DNA from: an uncultured Clostridia bacterium
Lineage (GTDB): Bacteria > Bacillota > Clostridia > TANB77 > UBA1234
Length of the DNA stretch: 45,647 bases
Assembly (NCBI GenBank): GCA_947588905.1
Contig: CANQBB010000007.1
Coordinates: 1-45,647, forward strand
Direction of reading: 5' to 3'
The notes beneath the pieces were generated by a model. It was not told the DNA's origin. It worked only from the letters and a program-made list of their open reading frames with translations, and did not search any database. Below, in pieces: positions 10,330 to 20,352 of the stretch (positions are counted from its first letter, which is position 1; each line of letters starts with the position of its first letter). The translations under genes and the position numbers were made by a program.

Positions 10330-10380
10330 TGCGCCCTTTATTTTACCACGTTTTCAAATATTTCTCAAGTATTTTCGCAT

Positions 10381-10737
10381 CTACTTGGCTAATTTATATA
10401 GAACATACTGATTTAAAGAAACGCCTGCTTTCTCTGCCTCTATGCTTAATTTGAAATGTAATTGCTTAGGCATCCTTACTACGAACTTACCGCTAAATTG
10501 ATTTAGAACTTTAGGAATGGGCACTTCATATCCTGATTTTAGTTTTAATTCTATCCAACCTTCCATCGCCTCTCTTAAGCTCTCGTATGCTTCTTCAAAA
10601 GTTTCTCCTGTACTTTGACATCCTTCCAATTCTAAAACTTGTGCATAAAAATACGAGCCACTTTCATCTGTTATTGGTTGAATTACATAATTATATGGAA
10701 GACTCATATAATATTCGATTTTCTTTTTATTTTTCAT
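10381..10737 (-). CDS. HicB-like antitoxin with RHH C-terminus, no adjacent hicA seen
   Basis: YFYAQVLELEGCQSTGETFEEAYESLREAMEGWIELKLKSG; VVRMPKQLHFKLSIEAEKAGVSLNQYVLYKLAK. Confidence 0.85.
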   Translation of the reverse strand: MKNKKKIEYYMSLPYNYVIQPITDESGSYFYAQVLELEGCQSTGETFEEAYESLREAMEGWIELKLKSGYEVPIPKVLNQFSGKFVVRMPKQLHFKLSIEAEKAGVSLNQYVLYKLAK

Positions 10738-10896
10738 AACCTTTCCCTCCTAAAATATTTTTAAATTTGTTCCTTTCTATGATACTACATTTAGTACTTG
10801 TATTCAATATGTTTTTCTTATTTTCATGCACATTTTTACTTTTGATGCATATAATTTAGTAATGATTTAATATATATTTTTTAGGAGGTGCTTATT

Positions 10897-11064
10897 TTGA
10901 ATAATGAAATGTTATATAAATTATTCTTAAATACTATTTCTAAAATGAATGATAACGAGTTGGAAAATGCTTTGAAAAAAGCAAAAGAAATGCTTAGCGA
11001 GAATGATTATGATAAGCTTTTAAAATTTATTGAAATTGAAAAAGCAAAAATGAATAAACAATAA
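10897..11064 (+). CDS. Small hypothetical protein (TTG start)
   Basis: AGGAGGTG RBS then TTG AAT AAT GAA ATG...; 55 aa. Confidence 0.6.
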   Translation: MNNEMLYKLFLNTISKMNDNELENALKKAKEMLSENDYDKLLKFIEIEKAKMNKQ

Positions 11065-11089
11065 ATATTTATAAAGGAGGAGGAATTTT

Positions 11090-11416
11090 ATGAACGATAT
11101 GCCAGATTTATCATCTTTGTTATCTATGCTTTCTAATAATTCAGAAAAAGAAAGTTCTTCTGAAAATACATATAATTCTTCAAACGAAAATCTTAAAGAT
11201 AATATCCTAAATGCTTTTAATTCTTCCTCTGAAAATATGCCCGATATGGAAACTATTATGAAGATTATGCAGATTATGAAGTCTGCAAATGAAAATAGTC
11301 CAAGCAAAGATTTGCTTAAATCTTTAAAACCTTTTCTAAATGATTCTAGAAAAGAAAAAGTAGATCAATATATTAAGATTTTAGGTATGAGTAAATTTAT
11401 TGAGATTTTCAAATAG
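11090..11416 (+). CDS. Hypothetical protein
   Basis: RBS AAAGGAGGAGG; 108 aa MNDMPDLSSLLSMLSNNSEKE... Confidence 0.65.
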   Translation: MNDMPDLSSLLSMLSNNSEKESSSENTYNSSNENLKDNILNAFNSSSENMPDMETIMKIMQIMKSANENSPSKDLLKSLKPFLNDSRKEKVDQYIKILGMSKFIEIFK

Positions 11417-11433
11417 AATTGGAGGATGATTTT

Positions 11434-11559
11434 ATGGAATCACTAATTAAAGAAAATTTTGATACATTTCTCATTATAATAATATTATTATTTCTAATTA
11501 AAGAAGGGGTAGAAGACATAACGATTATTATATCGTTAGTTGCACTTTTGTTCAGCTAA
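11434..11559 (+). CDS. Small hydrophobic protein
   Basis: RBS GGAGGATG; MESLIKENFDTFLIIIILLFLIKEGVEDITIIISLVALLFS. Confidence 0.6.
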   Translation: MESLIKENFDTFLIIIILLFLIKEGVEDITIIISLVALLFS

Positions 11560-11600
11560 TCATTATGTCTTCTTTTATATGAATTTTAGTAGATGGCAAA

Positions 11601-12098
11601 TTATAATAATGTTTTCTTTTTATCTATATAGCCATGAAAAATTGAAGATTTTTCATTCATTCCAGCGGTATTAAAAACAAAATCATGTTCATCTAAAATG
11701 TTATATAAAATATCATTTGTATCGTAAATTTCAAAACAATTTATAATAGTAACCTTTCTATATAAAGGTTTTAAACTTTTTTCTAAATATAAATTTATTT
11801 CTTTTATAAACTCCTTTGTTCCTTGAATTACTATATTAACGGGTGTAATTTCTTCTTTTAATTCTAAAACAAAATCTTCATTTAACCAAACTACATCATT
11901 TATTCCATTTTTATTTTCAAATTTAAGATTTAATTTTTCCACCAAATGTTTTATTCCTTTCTCAAGGTTGTCCTGAGATATAATCAAAACTTTATGATTT
12001 TTCTTAAGTTCATCTCTTACATATGGTAATAAGGCTGCAAACAGATGCCATTCGCTAACATAGAAGTTACAAGCTTTTATCATTTGATTTTCTTGCAT
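11601..12098 (-). CDS. Hypothetical protein
   Basis: 165-aa ORF with RBS GGAGG upstream. Confidence 0.65.
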   Translation of the reverse strand: MQENQMIKACNFYVSEWHLFAALLPYVRDELKKNHKVLIISQDNLEKGIKHLVEKLNLKFENKNGINDVVWLNEDFVLELKEEITPVNIVIQGTKEFIKEINLYLEKSLKPLYRKVTIINCFEIYDTNDILYNILDEHDFVFNTAGMNEKSSIFHGYIDKKKTLL

Positions 12099-12240
12099 TA
12101 TTTTTCCTCCTTGTTTTTATCTAAAATTATATTACCATATTTTTCCAGTTGATGTCAATACATAATTTCCATTTTTTGGAATATTTTTCAAAAAGCTGTT
12201 AATACTAACCTTTGTAATATATTTTTACCTGAAAGGATTT

Positions 12241-12441
12241 ATGTTTATGCGTAAAGTATTTCTTTTTTTATTAGTTTTTTGGTGGTCTATTATTTTCCCT
12301 TCCCTTTCATTTAACTCATTTACAACAAGCATTACTAATGATAATATTAGTTATGAAGATTTATATGATAGCATAAAAAGAGAAAAAATTTTAGAAAATG
12401 CAGAATATAGCACATGGTTTTTCTTGTCTTTACAAAAATAA
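12241..12441 (+). CDS. Short secreted/membrane hypothetical
   Basis: 66 aa with hydrophobic N-terminus, GAAAGGA upstream. Confidence 0.4.
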   Translation: MFMRKVFLFLLVFWWSIIFPSLSFNSFTTSITNDNISYEDLYDSIKREKILENAEYSTWFFLSLQK

Positions 12442-12561
12442 TATGGTATTATAATTCTTAGTCTCACAATTGAACTACAAAATATATAATTTAAAACTTG
12501 CTTAAAAAGTATTATTTCGAATAATCTATCTTTTAGATGTTGAATAAAAAGGAGTTTACAA

Positions 12562-13839
12562 ATGGAAAAATTGATAATTAAAGGTGGTACACCTTTAAAA
12601 GGTACTGTAAAAATAAGTGGTGCTAAAAATGCTGCTGTTGCAATATTGCCAGCAACAATTTTAATAAACGGAAAATGTCGTATTGATAATTTGCCAAATA
12701 TAAGCGATATAAAGTTATGTTTGCAAATTCTTGAGTATCTTGGTGCAACTGTTACATATCTTTCTAATAATGAAGTAGAAATTGATTCTACGAATATAGA
12801 TAAAACAGAAGTTCCTTTTTCTATGACTAAAAAGTTCAGAGCATCATATTATTTTATAGGTTCTCTACTTGGTAGATTTGGAAAAGCTGAAGTAGGTTTC
12901 CCTGGTGGATGTAATATTGGCTCTCGTCCAATAGACCAACATATTAAAGGTTTTGAAGCTATGGGAGCTACTGTTGAATGTGAAGGTGGTATTGTAAAGA
13001 CATATACTAATGAAAACGGTCTTGTTGGAGATAATATTTATTTAGATGTAGTAAGTGTTGGTGCCACAATAAACATTATGCTTGCTGCTGTTTTTGCACA
13101 AGGCACAACAATTATTGAAAATGCTGCTAAAGAACCTCATATTGTAGATTTAGCAAACTTTTTAAATACAATGGGTGCAAATATTAAGGGAGCTGGAACA
13201 GATGTCATAAAAATTGCAGGTGTCCCAAATTTAAATAGTGGAGCAAGTTATTCTATTGTTCCAGACCAAATTGAAGCTGGTACATTTATGATAGCTGCTG
13301 CTGCTTCAAAAGGTGATGTCTTAATAACAAACTGTATAACTACTCACCTTTCTCCTATCTCTGCAAAATTAGAAGAGATGGGGGTTACACTTGAAGAATC
13401 TGATGATGGAGAGCAATTAAGAGTTTTTGCTCAAAATAGAACTACAAAAGCAAATATTAAAACATTGCCTTATCCCGGTTTTCCAACAGATTTGCAACCT
13501 CAATCTGCTGTTTTGTTATCTGTTTCAGATGGAACTAGTTATTTGACAGAAGGTGTTTTTGATTCTCGTTTTCAATATACAGAAGAATTAAAAAGAATGG
13601 GAGCAAAAATACGTGTAGAAGGTAAGACTGCATATATTGAAGGTGTTGAACATTTAACTGGTTGTAGTGTAACAGCAACTGATTTACGTGCTGGTGCAGC
13701 TCTTATAATTGCTGGAATTATAGCCGATGGTGAAACAGAAATTCATTCTATTGAACATATTGATAGAGGTTATGAAGATTTTGAAGAAAAATTTAGAGCT
13801 CTTGGTGCAGATATTACAAGAGTAACTGTAGAAGAATAA
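12562..13839 (+). CDS. murA: UDP-N-acetylglucosamine 1-carboxyvinyltransferase
   Basis: MEKLIIKGGTPLKGTVKISGAKNAAVAILPATIL...FPGGCNIGSRPIDQHIKG...VPDQIEAGTFM. Confidence 0.96.
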   Translation: MEKLIIKGGTPLKGTVKISGAKNAAVAILPATILINGKCRIDNLPNISDIKLCLQILEYLGATVTYLSNNEVEIDSTNIDKTEVPFSMTKKFRASYYFIGSLLGRFGKAEVGFPGGCNIGSRPIDQHIKGFEAMGATVECEGGIVKTYTNENGLVGDNIYLDVVSVGATINIMLAAVFAQGTTIIENAAKEPHIVDLANFLNTMGANIKGAGTDVIKIAGVPNLNSGASYSIVPDQIEAGTFMIAAAASKGDVLITNCITTHLSPISAKLEEMGVTLEESDDGEQLRVFAQNRTTKANIKTLPYPGFPTDLQPQSAVLLSVSDGTSYLTEGVFDSRFQYTEELKRMGAKIRVEGKTAYIEGVEHLTGCSVTATDLRAGAALIIAGIIADGETEIHSIEHIDRGYEDFEEKFRALGADITRVTVEE

Positions 13840-13877
13840 ATTTACTTTTAATAGAAAACAAAAAGGGGTACATACAT

Positions 13878-14654
13878 ATGATAAGATTTTGCAATTTATA
13901 TAGTGGAAGTAGCGGTAATTCAACATACATAGAATATAATAATACTCGCATTCTAATTGATGCAGGAGTTAGTTGTCAAAAGATTGTTAAAGGACTTGCA
14001 GAACTTGATGTTTCTTTAGATACAATAGATGCTATACTTATTACTCATGAACATTCAGATCATACTAAAGGGTTAACTACTATTTGTAATAAATATGATA
14101 TACCTATTTATGCAACACCTAAAACATGGGCACAAATGAGTTTATTGAAATTGCCAGAATATAATCATGTAGCTTTTAATGCTAATGAAAAATTTGAAGT
14201 AGGAGATTTGTCTGTACTTGCTTTTCCTATACCGCATGATGCTGTTGACCCTTGTGCTTTCAAAATTTTCGCAGGTGATAAACAAATTTCTATTGCTACT
14301 GATATAGGTCATGTTTCTGAAGATGTTTATAACAATTTAGCTGGTAGTGATGTTTTATTATTAGAATCAAATTATGATTCTAATACTTTAATTTATGGAC
14401 ATTATCCCTATTTTTTAAAAAAACGTATTGCTAGTGATATAGGGCATCTTTCAAATGAATCAGCAAGTAAAACTATAAAAAGATTACACGATGAAACAGG
14501 TCTTAATAATGTGATTTTAGCTCATTTAAGTAAGGAAAATAATTTTCCTGAATTAGCTTATCAGACTGTACTTAGTGAATTTGATAATGTTCCTAATGAA
14601 TTAAAAATATCAATTGCTGCTAGAGACAAAATAGATAATGTATTAGTTATTTAA
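13878..14654 (+). CDS. MBL-fold metallohydrolase (YycJ/WalJ-like)
   Basis: RFCNLYSGSSGNSTYIEYNNTRILIDAGVS...LITHEHSDHTKGL. Confidence 0.9.
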   Translation: MIRFCNLYSGSSGNSTYIEYNNTRILIDAGVSCQKIVKGLAELDVSLDTIDAILITHEHSDHTKGLTTICNKYDIPIYATPKTWAQMSLLKLPEYNHVAFNANEKFEVGDLSVLAFPIPHDAVDPCAFKIFAGDKQISIATDIGHVSEDVYNNLAGSDVLLLESNYDSNTLIYGHYPYFLKKRIASDIGHLSNESASKTIKRLHDETGLNNVILAHLSKENNFPELAYQTVLSEFDNVPNELKISIAARDKIDNVLVI

Positions 14655-14681
14655 AATATTTTAATATTTACAGGAGCAAAC

Positions 14682-15161
14682 ATGAATATAAAAATTATTT
14701 GTCTTGGAAAACTTAAAGAAAAATATTTGTTAGATGGTGTAAACGAATATATAAAACGAATAAGTAAATATGCTAATATTTCTATTATAGAATTGCCAGA
14801 TGAAACAATTCCAGAAAATCCATCTGAAAAAGAAGTTTTACATATTCAAGAGATTGAAGCTGAAAAGATAAAAAAGAATATTAAACCTCAAGATTATATT
14901 ATTTCTTTAGATTTGACTGGAAAGCAACTTACATCTGAAGAATTTGCAGATAAAATTCAAGATATATCTTTAAAAGGTTTTGGTACTATAGATTTTATAA
15001 TAGGTGGAACTACTGGACTTTCTAGAAGTTTAGTTACTAACAGTAACTTCGTTTTTTCATTCTCTAAACTAACATTTCCACATCAGCTAATTAGACTTTT
15101 TCTTTCTGAACAAATTTTCAGAGCTTTTAAAATTTTAAATAATGAAAAATATCATTGGTAA
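14682..15161 (+). CDS. rlmH: 23S rRNA pseudouridine1915 N3-methyltransferase
   Basis: MNIKIICLGKLKEKYLLDGVNEYIKRIS...IDFIIGGTTGLS...LTFPHQLIRLFLSEQIFRAFKI. Confidence 0.95.
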   Translation: MNIKIICLGKLKEKYLLDGVNEYIKRISKYANISIIELPDETIPENPSEKEVLHIQEIEAEKIKKNIKPQDYIISLDLTGKQLTSEEFADKIQDISLKGFGTIDFIIGGTTGLSRSLVTNSNFVFSFSKLTFPHQLIRLFLSEQIFRAFKILNNEKYHW

Positions 15162-15166
15162 ACTAT

Positions 15167-15317
15167 ACAGATTAAAAATATATTATACTGTTTAAGTTTG
15201 TGCAATTTTTTGCAAAATATGACTTTTTCTCGGGCACTCAAAAAAGTAATATTTTGCCGCACCGCCAAGAAAAAGACATAAGATAGTCACGTTTTTTATA
15301 TTATATTTTTAATCTGT
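15167..15317 (+). repeat. Structured repeat copy 1: 88-bp core (15191-15278) flanked by 16-bp inverted arms
   Basis: Core 87/88 identical to the reverse complement of 21333-21420; arms ACAGATTAAAAATATA (15167-15182) and TATATTTTTAATCTGT (15302-15317). Confidence 0.85.
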
Positions 15318-15318
15318 G

Positions 15319-15711
15319 TTATCTTTTGCATACAGAATTTCTTTCTACTTGCATTTTTACTATCTGAGGTTCCATTAGAGGAAGTTTTAATTCATAATCA
15401 TATAATAATTTTAAATAGATAGGGTCGCCATAATCTGTTTTGTTTTTAGTATATTCTATTTTTATTTTATTTTCATCAAAGCCTTGATTTTCAAGGTCTT
15501 TTTTTAATACATTTACTTCTTTAGTTGTTAAATATCCAAACTCCTCCATTACATAAATATATTTAATGCATGTGCTAGATAATTTTTCATACCATAAATA
15601 AGGAATTATTATTTCTACAACTAGCAATACTAAAACACTTACCATCAATATTCCAATAGCTACAATAATTGGCGTAGTTAAAATTGAACTTCCATTTTTA
15701 TTTTTTAACAT
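15319..15711 (-). CDS. TadE-like/pseudopilin-like membrane protein
   Basis: MLKNKNGSSILTTPIIVAIGILMVSVLVLLVVEIIIPYLW; in pilus-like cluster. Confidence 0.55.
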   Translation of the reverse strand: MLKNKNGSSILTTPIIVAIGILMVSVLVLLVVEIIIPYLWYEKLSSTCIKYIYVMEEFGYLTTKEVNVLKKDLENQGFDENKIKIEYTKNKTDYGDPIYLKLLYDYELKLPLMEPQIVKMQVERNSVCKR

Positions 15712-16203
15712 TTAATCCTCCACATTTATCATATTAAGATTTACATCTTCATGAATAGTAAATTTAAAAATATTCTTAAAGAAATCTTTCATTATTATTG
15801 GTTTTATTTTAACTTCTATAATCGTATGGATAGTTCTATCATCGCACTTTTCTTTAGTCCAAGAATCTTTTTCTCCTTTTTCATAAATATCATATTCTAA
15901 TATTTCTATGGAACTAATCAGTTTATCTTCATTCTTAAAATTTTTATCTAAAGAATAATTTTTCTTAATTTGATCTTCAAAATATTCTCTATATGCTTTT
16001 TTATTATATGAAAAATTATCAATACTTGTTGAATATTTATTTACAGCTATTATTGCAGATTTATTTATTGAATACATTTCAAGCTTCATATTATATAATA
16101 TTGAATTTACATGGCTCATGAATATTGCTGATATAAATAAGAAAATGGCAATAGCACACGCAATAAATATTACTGCTATAATTAAAATATTTCCTTTTTT
16201 CAT
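15712..16203 (-). CDS. Single-TM pilus-cluster protein
   Basis: MKKGNILIIAVIFIACAIAIFLFISAIFMS; overlaps the neighbouring CDS by 4 bp. Confidence 0.5.
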   Translation of the reverse strand: MKKGNILIIAVIFIACAIAIFLFISAIFMSHVNSILYNMKLEMYSINKSAIIAVNKYSTSIDNFSYNKKAYREYFEDQIKKNYSLDKNFKNEDKLISSIEILEYDIYEKGEKDSWTKEKCDDRTIHTIIEVKIKPIIMKDFFKNIFKFTIHEDVNLNMINVED

Positions 16204-17837
16204 TTTACAAACTCACTTATATCTCTATTATATATAGTATCCCATCTTTCAAATACATCTAGTGAAATACTTTCAGTTGTAGTGCCTCCCTCATTGCTTG
16301 CACGAATTTTTATTTTGTATGGACTTTGAATTCTAGTAAATAAATCTGACTTTTTTATATCAAATGCATTATTATTTATATTTCTTAATGTGTTCCATGA
16401 ATTCAAAGTTTGCTTTGTACCATAAGGTATAACATACTGAATTGAATATGTACCTCCTCCATTATTTTTCATAGATAATGGTAGTTTATATGATTTCTTT
16501 AATAAATCTAAAGATGAATATAAAAGTTTTTCATTTCTAGATTTTGGTTCTTCATATATAAATCTTTTAGTTAAATCGTCTAAAGTTTGTATTGATGAAT
16601 TACCTTCTATATAAAATTTAACACTTGTTGGATTATTTCTTATTTTAGCTTCTACAATTAGAACTTGTCCTGCACATATAAAATTTATATTAGTTTTTCG
16701 TGCAATATATAGCGGTACTTTTGTGTTGTTTGAATTTCTATACAACTTAATACTTGTTATCACTGGAGGCATAATTTCTTCATCATTATTATTCCTTTCT
16801 ATATCTGGTACTTTTATGAATTTATCTTCATTATCATCATCATTAAACTTTATTACTAATGTTTCTTCTTTTATATCTACTAATGGAGCTTCAGCAAAAA
16901 AACATGTTTCAAGTATAGATGTATTTTTTACTTTTATTTCAATCATATCTGACATCGGATAATCTAATTTATTTATTATAATTTTATTATCTTTACTTAT
17001 TTTAGTTGTTTTTTCTCCATTTATTTTATCAAATATAGCATATTCAACTTCTATTTCTGTAGATAAGTTTTTAATATGTTCTGGTTTGGCATAATCAGTT
17101 AAATTATATACTTCTGCGCCATATGTAATTGGTATTTCTAAAACATTTGTATCTTTAGTCATTGTATATTCTGTACTGTTTATGAAATCAAGTTTCGCCT
17201 CTAGCCTTGCATCTCCAGCCATTGGCGGAATATTAAATGTTGCTCCCCAAAGTATACCATCACTACCATATTTAAGGGTAAATATGCTACCCGATGTTTT
17301 CCATGTAGCATATGATTCAAGTCTTGCTTTATCTAATCCTATTTGCTTAGCCGTTAAATTATATGTGACTCCATTTCTACTTAGTTTTTGATTTAACATA
17401 TATTCATATTGTTCTACAGTTTGATATTTTTCTGTATTATTCCATGAACTAAGTGCATCTTCTATAACTATATAATCCCATTCTTCTGGTGATTTTCCAC
17501 TATTATAATCATCTGGAAACAATTCGTTATTTACAACTGTCCCTGATAAACTATACCCTAGCACTCTATATTCTCCTCGTCTACCAGTAGTTTCATTTAT
17601 CCATTTACCATTTTCAGTATCTTTCCATCTTTGATTTTTTATAACATTTTGTGGAGCACCATATACAATTAAATTATATTTATTATATATTTCTTCATTT
17701 ATTTCATATCCTAAAGAATTTGTTGTTGGTATATTCATTATTGATAACACTTTCTTAAAACTTTCACTTATTCCGGCATTAACTGTACATGTAAAAAGTG
17801 TTATTAAGAAAAGTAACATCGTTATTGTTTTTTTCAT
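16200..17837 (-). CDS. Secreted hypothetical protein of pilus-like cluster
   Basis: Signal peptide MKKTITMLLFLITLFTCTVNA; 545 aa. Confidence 0.65.
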   Translation of the reverse strand: MKKTITMLLFLITLFTCTVNAGISESFKKVLSIMNIPTTNSLGYEINEEIYNKYNLIVYGAPQNVIKNQRWKDTENGKWINETTGRRGEYRVLGYSLSGTVVNNELFPDDYNSGKSPEEWDYIVIEDALSSWNNTEKYQTVEQYEYMLNQKLSRNGVTYNLTAKQIGLDKARLESYATWKTSGSIFTLKYGSDGILWGATFNIPPMAGDARLEAKLDFINSTEYTMTKDTNVLEIPITYGAEVYNLTDYAKPEHIKNLSTEIEVEYAIFDKINGEKTTKISKDNKIIINKLDYPMSDMIEIKVKNTSILETCFFAEAPLVDIKEETLVIKFNDDDNEDKFIKVPDIERNNNDEEIMPPVITSIKLYRNSNNTKVPLYIARKTNINFICAGQVLIVEAKIRNNPTSVKFYIEGNSSIQTLDDLTKRFIYEEPKSRNEKLLYSSLDLLKKSYKLPLSMKNNGGGTYSIQYVIPYGTKQTLNSWNTLRNINNNAFDIKKSDLFTRIQSPYKIKIRASNEGGTTTESISLDVFERWDTIYNRDISEFVK

Positions 17838-17864
17838 TTTTTCTCCTATTCTATAAATTTTTCA

Positions 17865-17889
17865 GGGAGGTAGGGTGGGATTACCTCCC
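17865..17889. other. Intra-operon GC-rich hairpin GGGAGGTA/TACCTCCC
   Basis: Perfect 8-bp stem in an AT-rich intergenic gap; no T-run in the operon direction. Confidence 0.55.
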
Positions 17890-17891
17890 TT

Positions 17892-19130
17892 TTAATTTGA
17901 TGAGAGTTTCTCGAAATAAAATTCTAAACTCGTTGCATCCGTCTTATAAAAATTTACGATATAATTTCCTATTGTTTTTTGTTCACATATAGCATCTTCT
18001 TCTAATGTTTGATTTATATTTTCTATATATTTTTCTTTCATATAATTTAATATATCTGCTGCACTTTTTCCAAATTCTATTTTAAGTACCTTTAGAAGTT
18101 TATCTTCTATTATTTCATCTATATAGTTTGAATTTTTAAATTCATATAAATCATTCCATAATTTTTTCAATTCAATTTTCATATAACACTCATTACTAAA
18201 GTCATCTTGTAATGTCACTCTTTGCAAATCATATAGTTTATCTTCATAATAAGTAAATGAAAAATATTCTAAGCCACGATTTATATAATTATCATCTTGC
18301 CCATATTTTATTATCACTTGATTTATAACATATTTTGATGGAACATAAAAAACAGCCGTATAACTATCTTCAGAAAGTAATGTTTCTATGATATTTAATA
18401 ATTTTTTATTTGTAATATATTTTTCATCAATGGTATAGTCTTTTATATATGAAAATCTTCCATCATCACGAAAATATATTTTATTATTCTTCACTGAATA
18501 TTTTATTTTTTCAATTTCACTTTTTTTATTTCCTGTATTTGTATATTTTTCATCTATTTCATATTTTTTACTATTTATTATTTTTCTATTTGCCATACAA
18601 GCTCTTGAAACTATGGTAATTGCCTCCGCTCTAGTAAGAGTGTTATTTCCTCTAAAAGTTTTGTCTTCATAGCCATTTATTATATTTAATTTATTAAGTT
18701 TTAAAACATCATCTTTATATTTCTTATCTAAATCTTTAAATTTATTTCCAGAAGCAGTTACTTTTTTCAAATCTACTAGTTTTGATATTATTTCTACAGC
18801 TTCATATCTAGTAAGTTTTTCGTAGTAATTATCTGTTATTCCATATTCTTTAGCTGTATCAATATAATAATCTGGCCATTCATTTAATCCGTTTTTTATT
18901 AAGTTGATATTCATACTATTAAATAATATTTTTAAAAATTCCAACTTTGTTATTTCATTATTAGGTTTAAATGTATTATCTGGGTATCCCTCTACATTTC
19001 CATTTACAATCATTCTATTTATATTTTCTTCAGCCCAATGATTTTGAATATCTATAACTTCTGCAAAAACAACATTAAAGCTAAAACAAATGCAAATTAA
19101 AGTTGCAATTAAAATATATAATTTTTTCAT
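17892..19130 (-). CDS. SLH-domain protein
   Basis: DIQNHWAEENINRMIVNGNVEGYPDNTFKPNNEITKLEFLKIL; NIINGYEDKTFRGNNTLTRAEAITIVSRA. Confidence 0.85.
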   Translation of the reverse strand: MKKLYILIATLICICFSFNVVFAEVIDIQNHWAEENINRMIVNGNVEGYPDNTFKPNNEITKLEFLKILFNSMNINLIKNGLNEWPDYYIDTAKEYGITDNYYEKLTRYEAVEIISKLVDLKKVTASGNKFKDLDKKYKDDVLKLNKLNIINGYEDKTFRGNNTLTRAEAITIVSRACMANRKIINSKKYEIDEKYTNTGNKKSEIEKIKYSVKNNKIYFRDDGRFSYIKDYTIDEKYITNKKLLNIIETLLSEDSYTAVFYVPSKYVINQVIIKYGQDDNYINRGLEYFSFTYYEDKLYDLQRVTLQDDFSNECYMKIELKKLWNDLYEFKNSNYIDEIIEDKLLKVLKIEFGKSAADILNYMKEKYIENINQTLEEDAICEQKTIGNYIVNFYKTDATSLEFYFEKLSSN

Positions 19131-19432
19131 GCTATCTCCTTTATCTTATTTTTTATTCTATTGACTATATAATCTACTGGCAAATTACTATCGATTATAT
19201 CTAGTGTTTTATAGTTTTCTACTAAGTTCCATATATATTTATATTCTTTTGAATTTGTTATAAAGAATATATTTTTCTGCTTATCTAAGCCTTCCATTTG
19301 TTCATTTATAATTAAATAATCATTTTTTGTCATTTTAAATTTACAGTCATTCTTTGTTTCTATTGTAAAATCTTCAAGACAATTAGCAATTTTATTTAGT
19401 TCATTATTTTTATTTACTACATATATTTTCAT
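19127..19432 (-). CDS. Small hypothetical in pilus-like cluster
   Basis: 101 aa, overlaps both neighbouring ORFs. Confidence 0.5.
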   Translation of the reverse strand: MKIYVVNKNNELNKIANCLEDFTIETKNDCKFKMTKNDYLIINEQMEGLDKQKNIFFITNSKEYKYIWNLVENYKTLDIIDSNLPVDYIVNRIKNKIKEIA

Positions 19433-20139
19433 ACTTTATCTCCCGAAATATTTTGATTTATTCCACTTGTTATATTAAATGTTGCAATTTCTCTAATTAA
19501 ATTCACTTCTTTTGCTTCTTCTGGAGTAACTGAAATTAAAACTGAATCAATATTTTCTCCTGTAGATTCACTAAATTCAATTCCATCTATTGTAAATGTT
19601 CCAAGCACTTTGACATTACTTAATATTTTTATAATTGTATATCCATCAATCTCATCTCCGATAGTCATTCTTTCTTTATCTATTAAAAATTCTTTTGCTA
19701 AATCTGTTCTAATTGTTGCATATACATTTATAATTGAACCTTCTTTTATTTGAAAAGACATTCCATTTTCAGCAGTCTTTATCTTTATTGAAATTTTTTC
19801 TTTACCAGTTTCAGCTTCATAAATTGATAAATTTTCTTTAGTATCAAATTGAGATTTTACTGCTATCTGCCCCGTTTTAATATTATCGGTTGCATATAAC
19901 CCTTCAATTTCACTAAAGTCTTGTATTATTCTTTGATTGGCTATTATTGATATTGGAATTTGTGCTGTTTTGAATTTAGATTTGTCAGCCAATTCATTTT
20001 CGTTAATATCACTATTTAAAACTAAACATGAAATGGTTGCTTCATATTTGATAAGTTTCTTTTGAACATATGTAGAAATTGCAAATATAATTATTGTTAA
20101 GATTATAGTAGAAACAAAAATATTGATTTTATTTTTCAT
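19429..20139 (-). CDS. CpaB/SAF-domain-like pilus assembly protein
   Basis: N-terminal TM then SAF-like region LVLNSDINENELADKSKFKTAQIPISIIANQ...LYATDNIKTGQIAVKSQFDTKE; RBS before ATG 20139. Confidence 0.7.
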   Translation of the reverse strand: MKNKINIFVSTIILTIIIFAISTYVQKKLIKYEATISCLVLNSDINENELADKSKFKTAQIPISIIANQRIIQDFSEIEGLYATDNIKTGQIAVKSQFDTKENLSIYEAETGKEKISIKIKTAENGMSFQIKEGSIINVYATIRTDLAKEFLIDKERMTIGDEIDGYTIIKILSNVKVLGTFTIDGIEFSESTGENIDSVLISVTPEEAKEVNLIREIATFNITSGINQNISGDKV

Positions 20140-20149
20140 AAATTTCTCC

Positions 20150-20341
20150 TTATACCGAAAAAGGCTTGCTACCAACATTAGTAAACCAATTTGAAATTGT
20201 AGTCATCATAGTTGAAAACAATTTTTCCAATTGTGGATAAAACAAAGTTATAATTAGCACTAATAAAATTCCAGCAATTAGTATTACTTGTAAAATTTCT
20301 GATCCTCTTTTAGATTTTAATAATTCTTTAAATTTTTTCAT
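20150..20341 (-). CDS. Flp-type pilin-like small protein
   Basis: MKKFKELLKSKRGSEILQVILIAGILLVLIITLFYPQLEK; adjacent to cpaB-like gene. Confidence 0.6.
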   Translation of the reverse strand: MKKFKELLKSKRGSEILQVILIAGILLVLIITLFYPQLEKLFSTMMTTISNWFTNVGSKPFSV

Positions 20342-20352
20342 ACTCTACTCCT

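Noticed and set aside
10381-10737. Complete HicAB toxin-antitoxin system
   Set aside because: No hicA-like small ORF beside the HicB-like gene.
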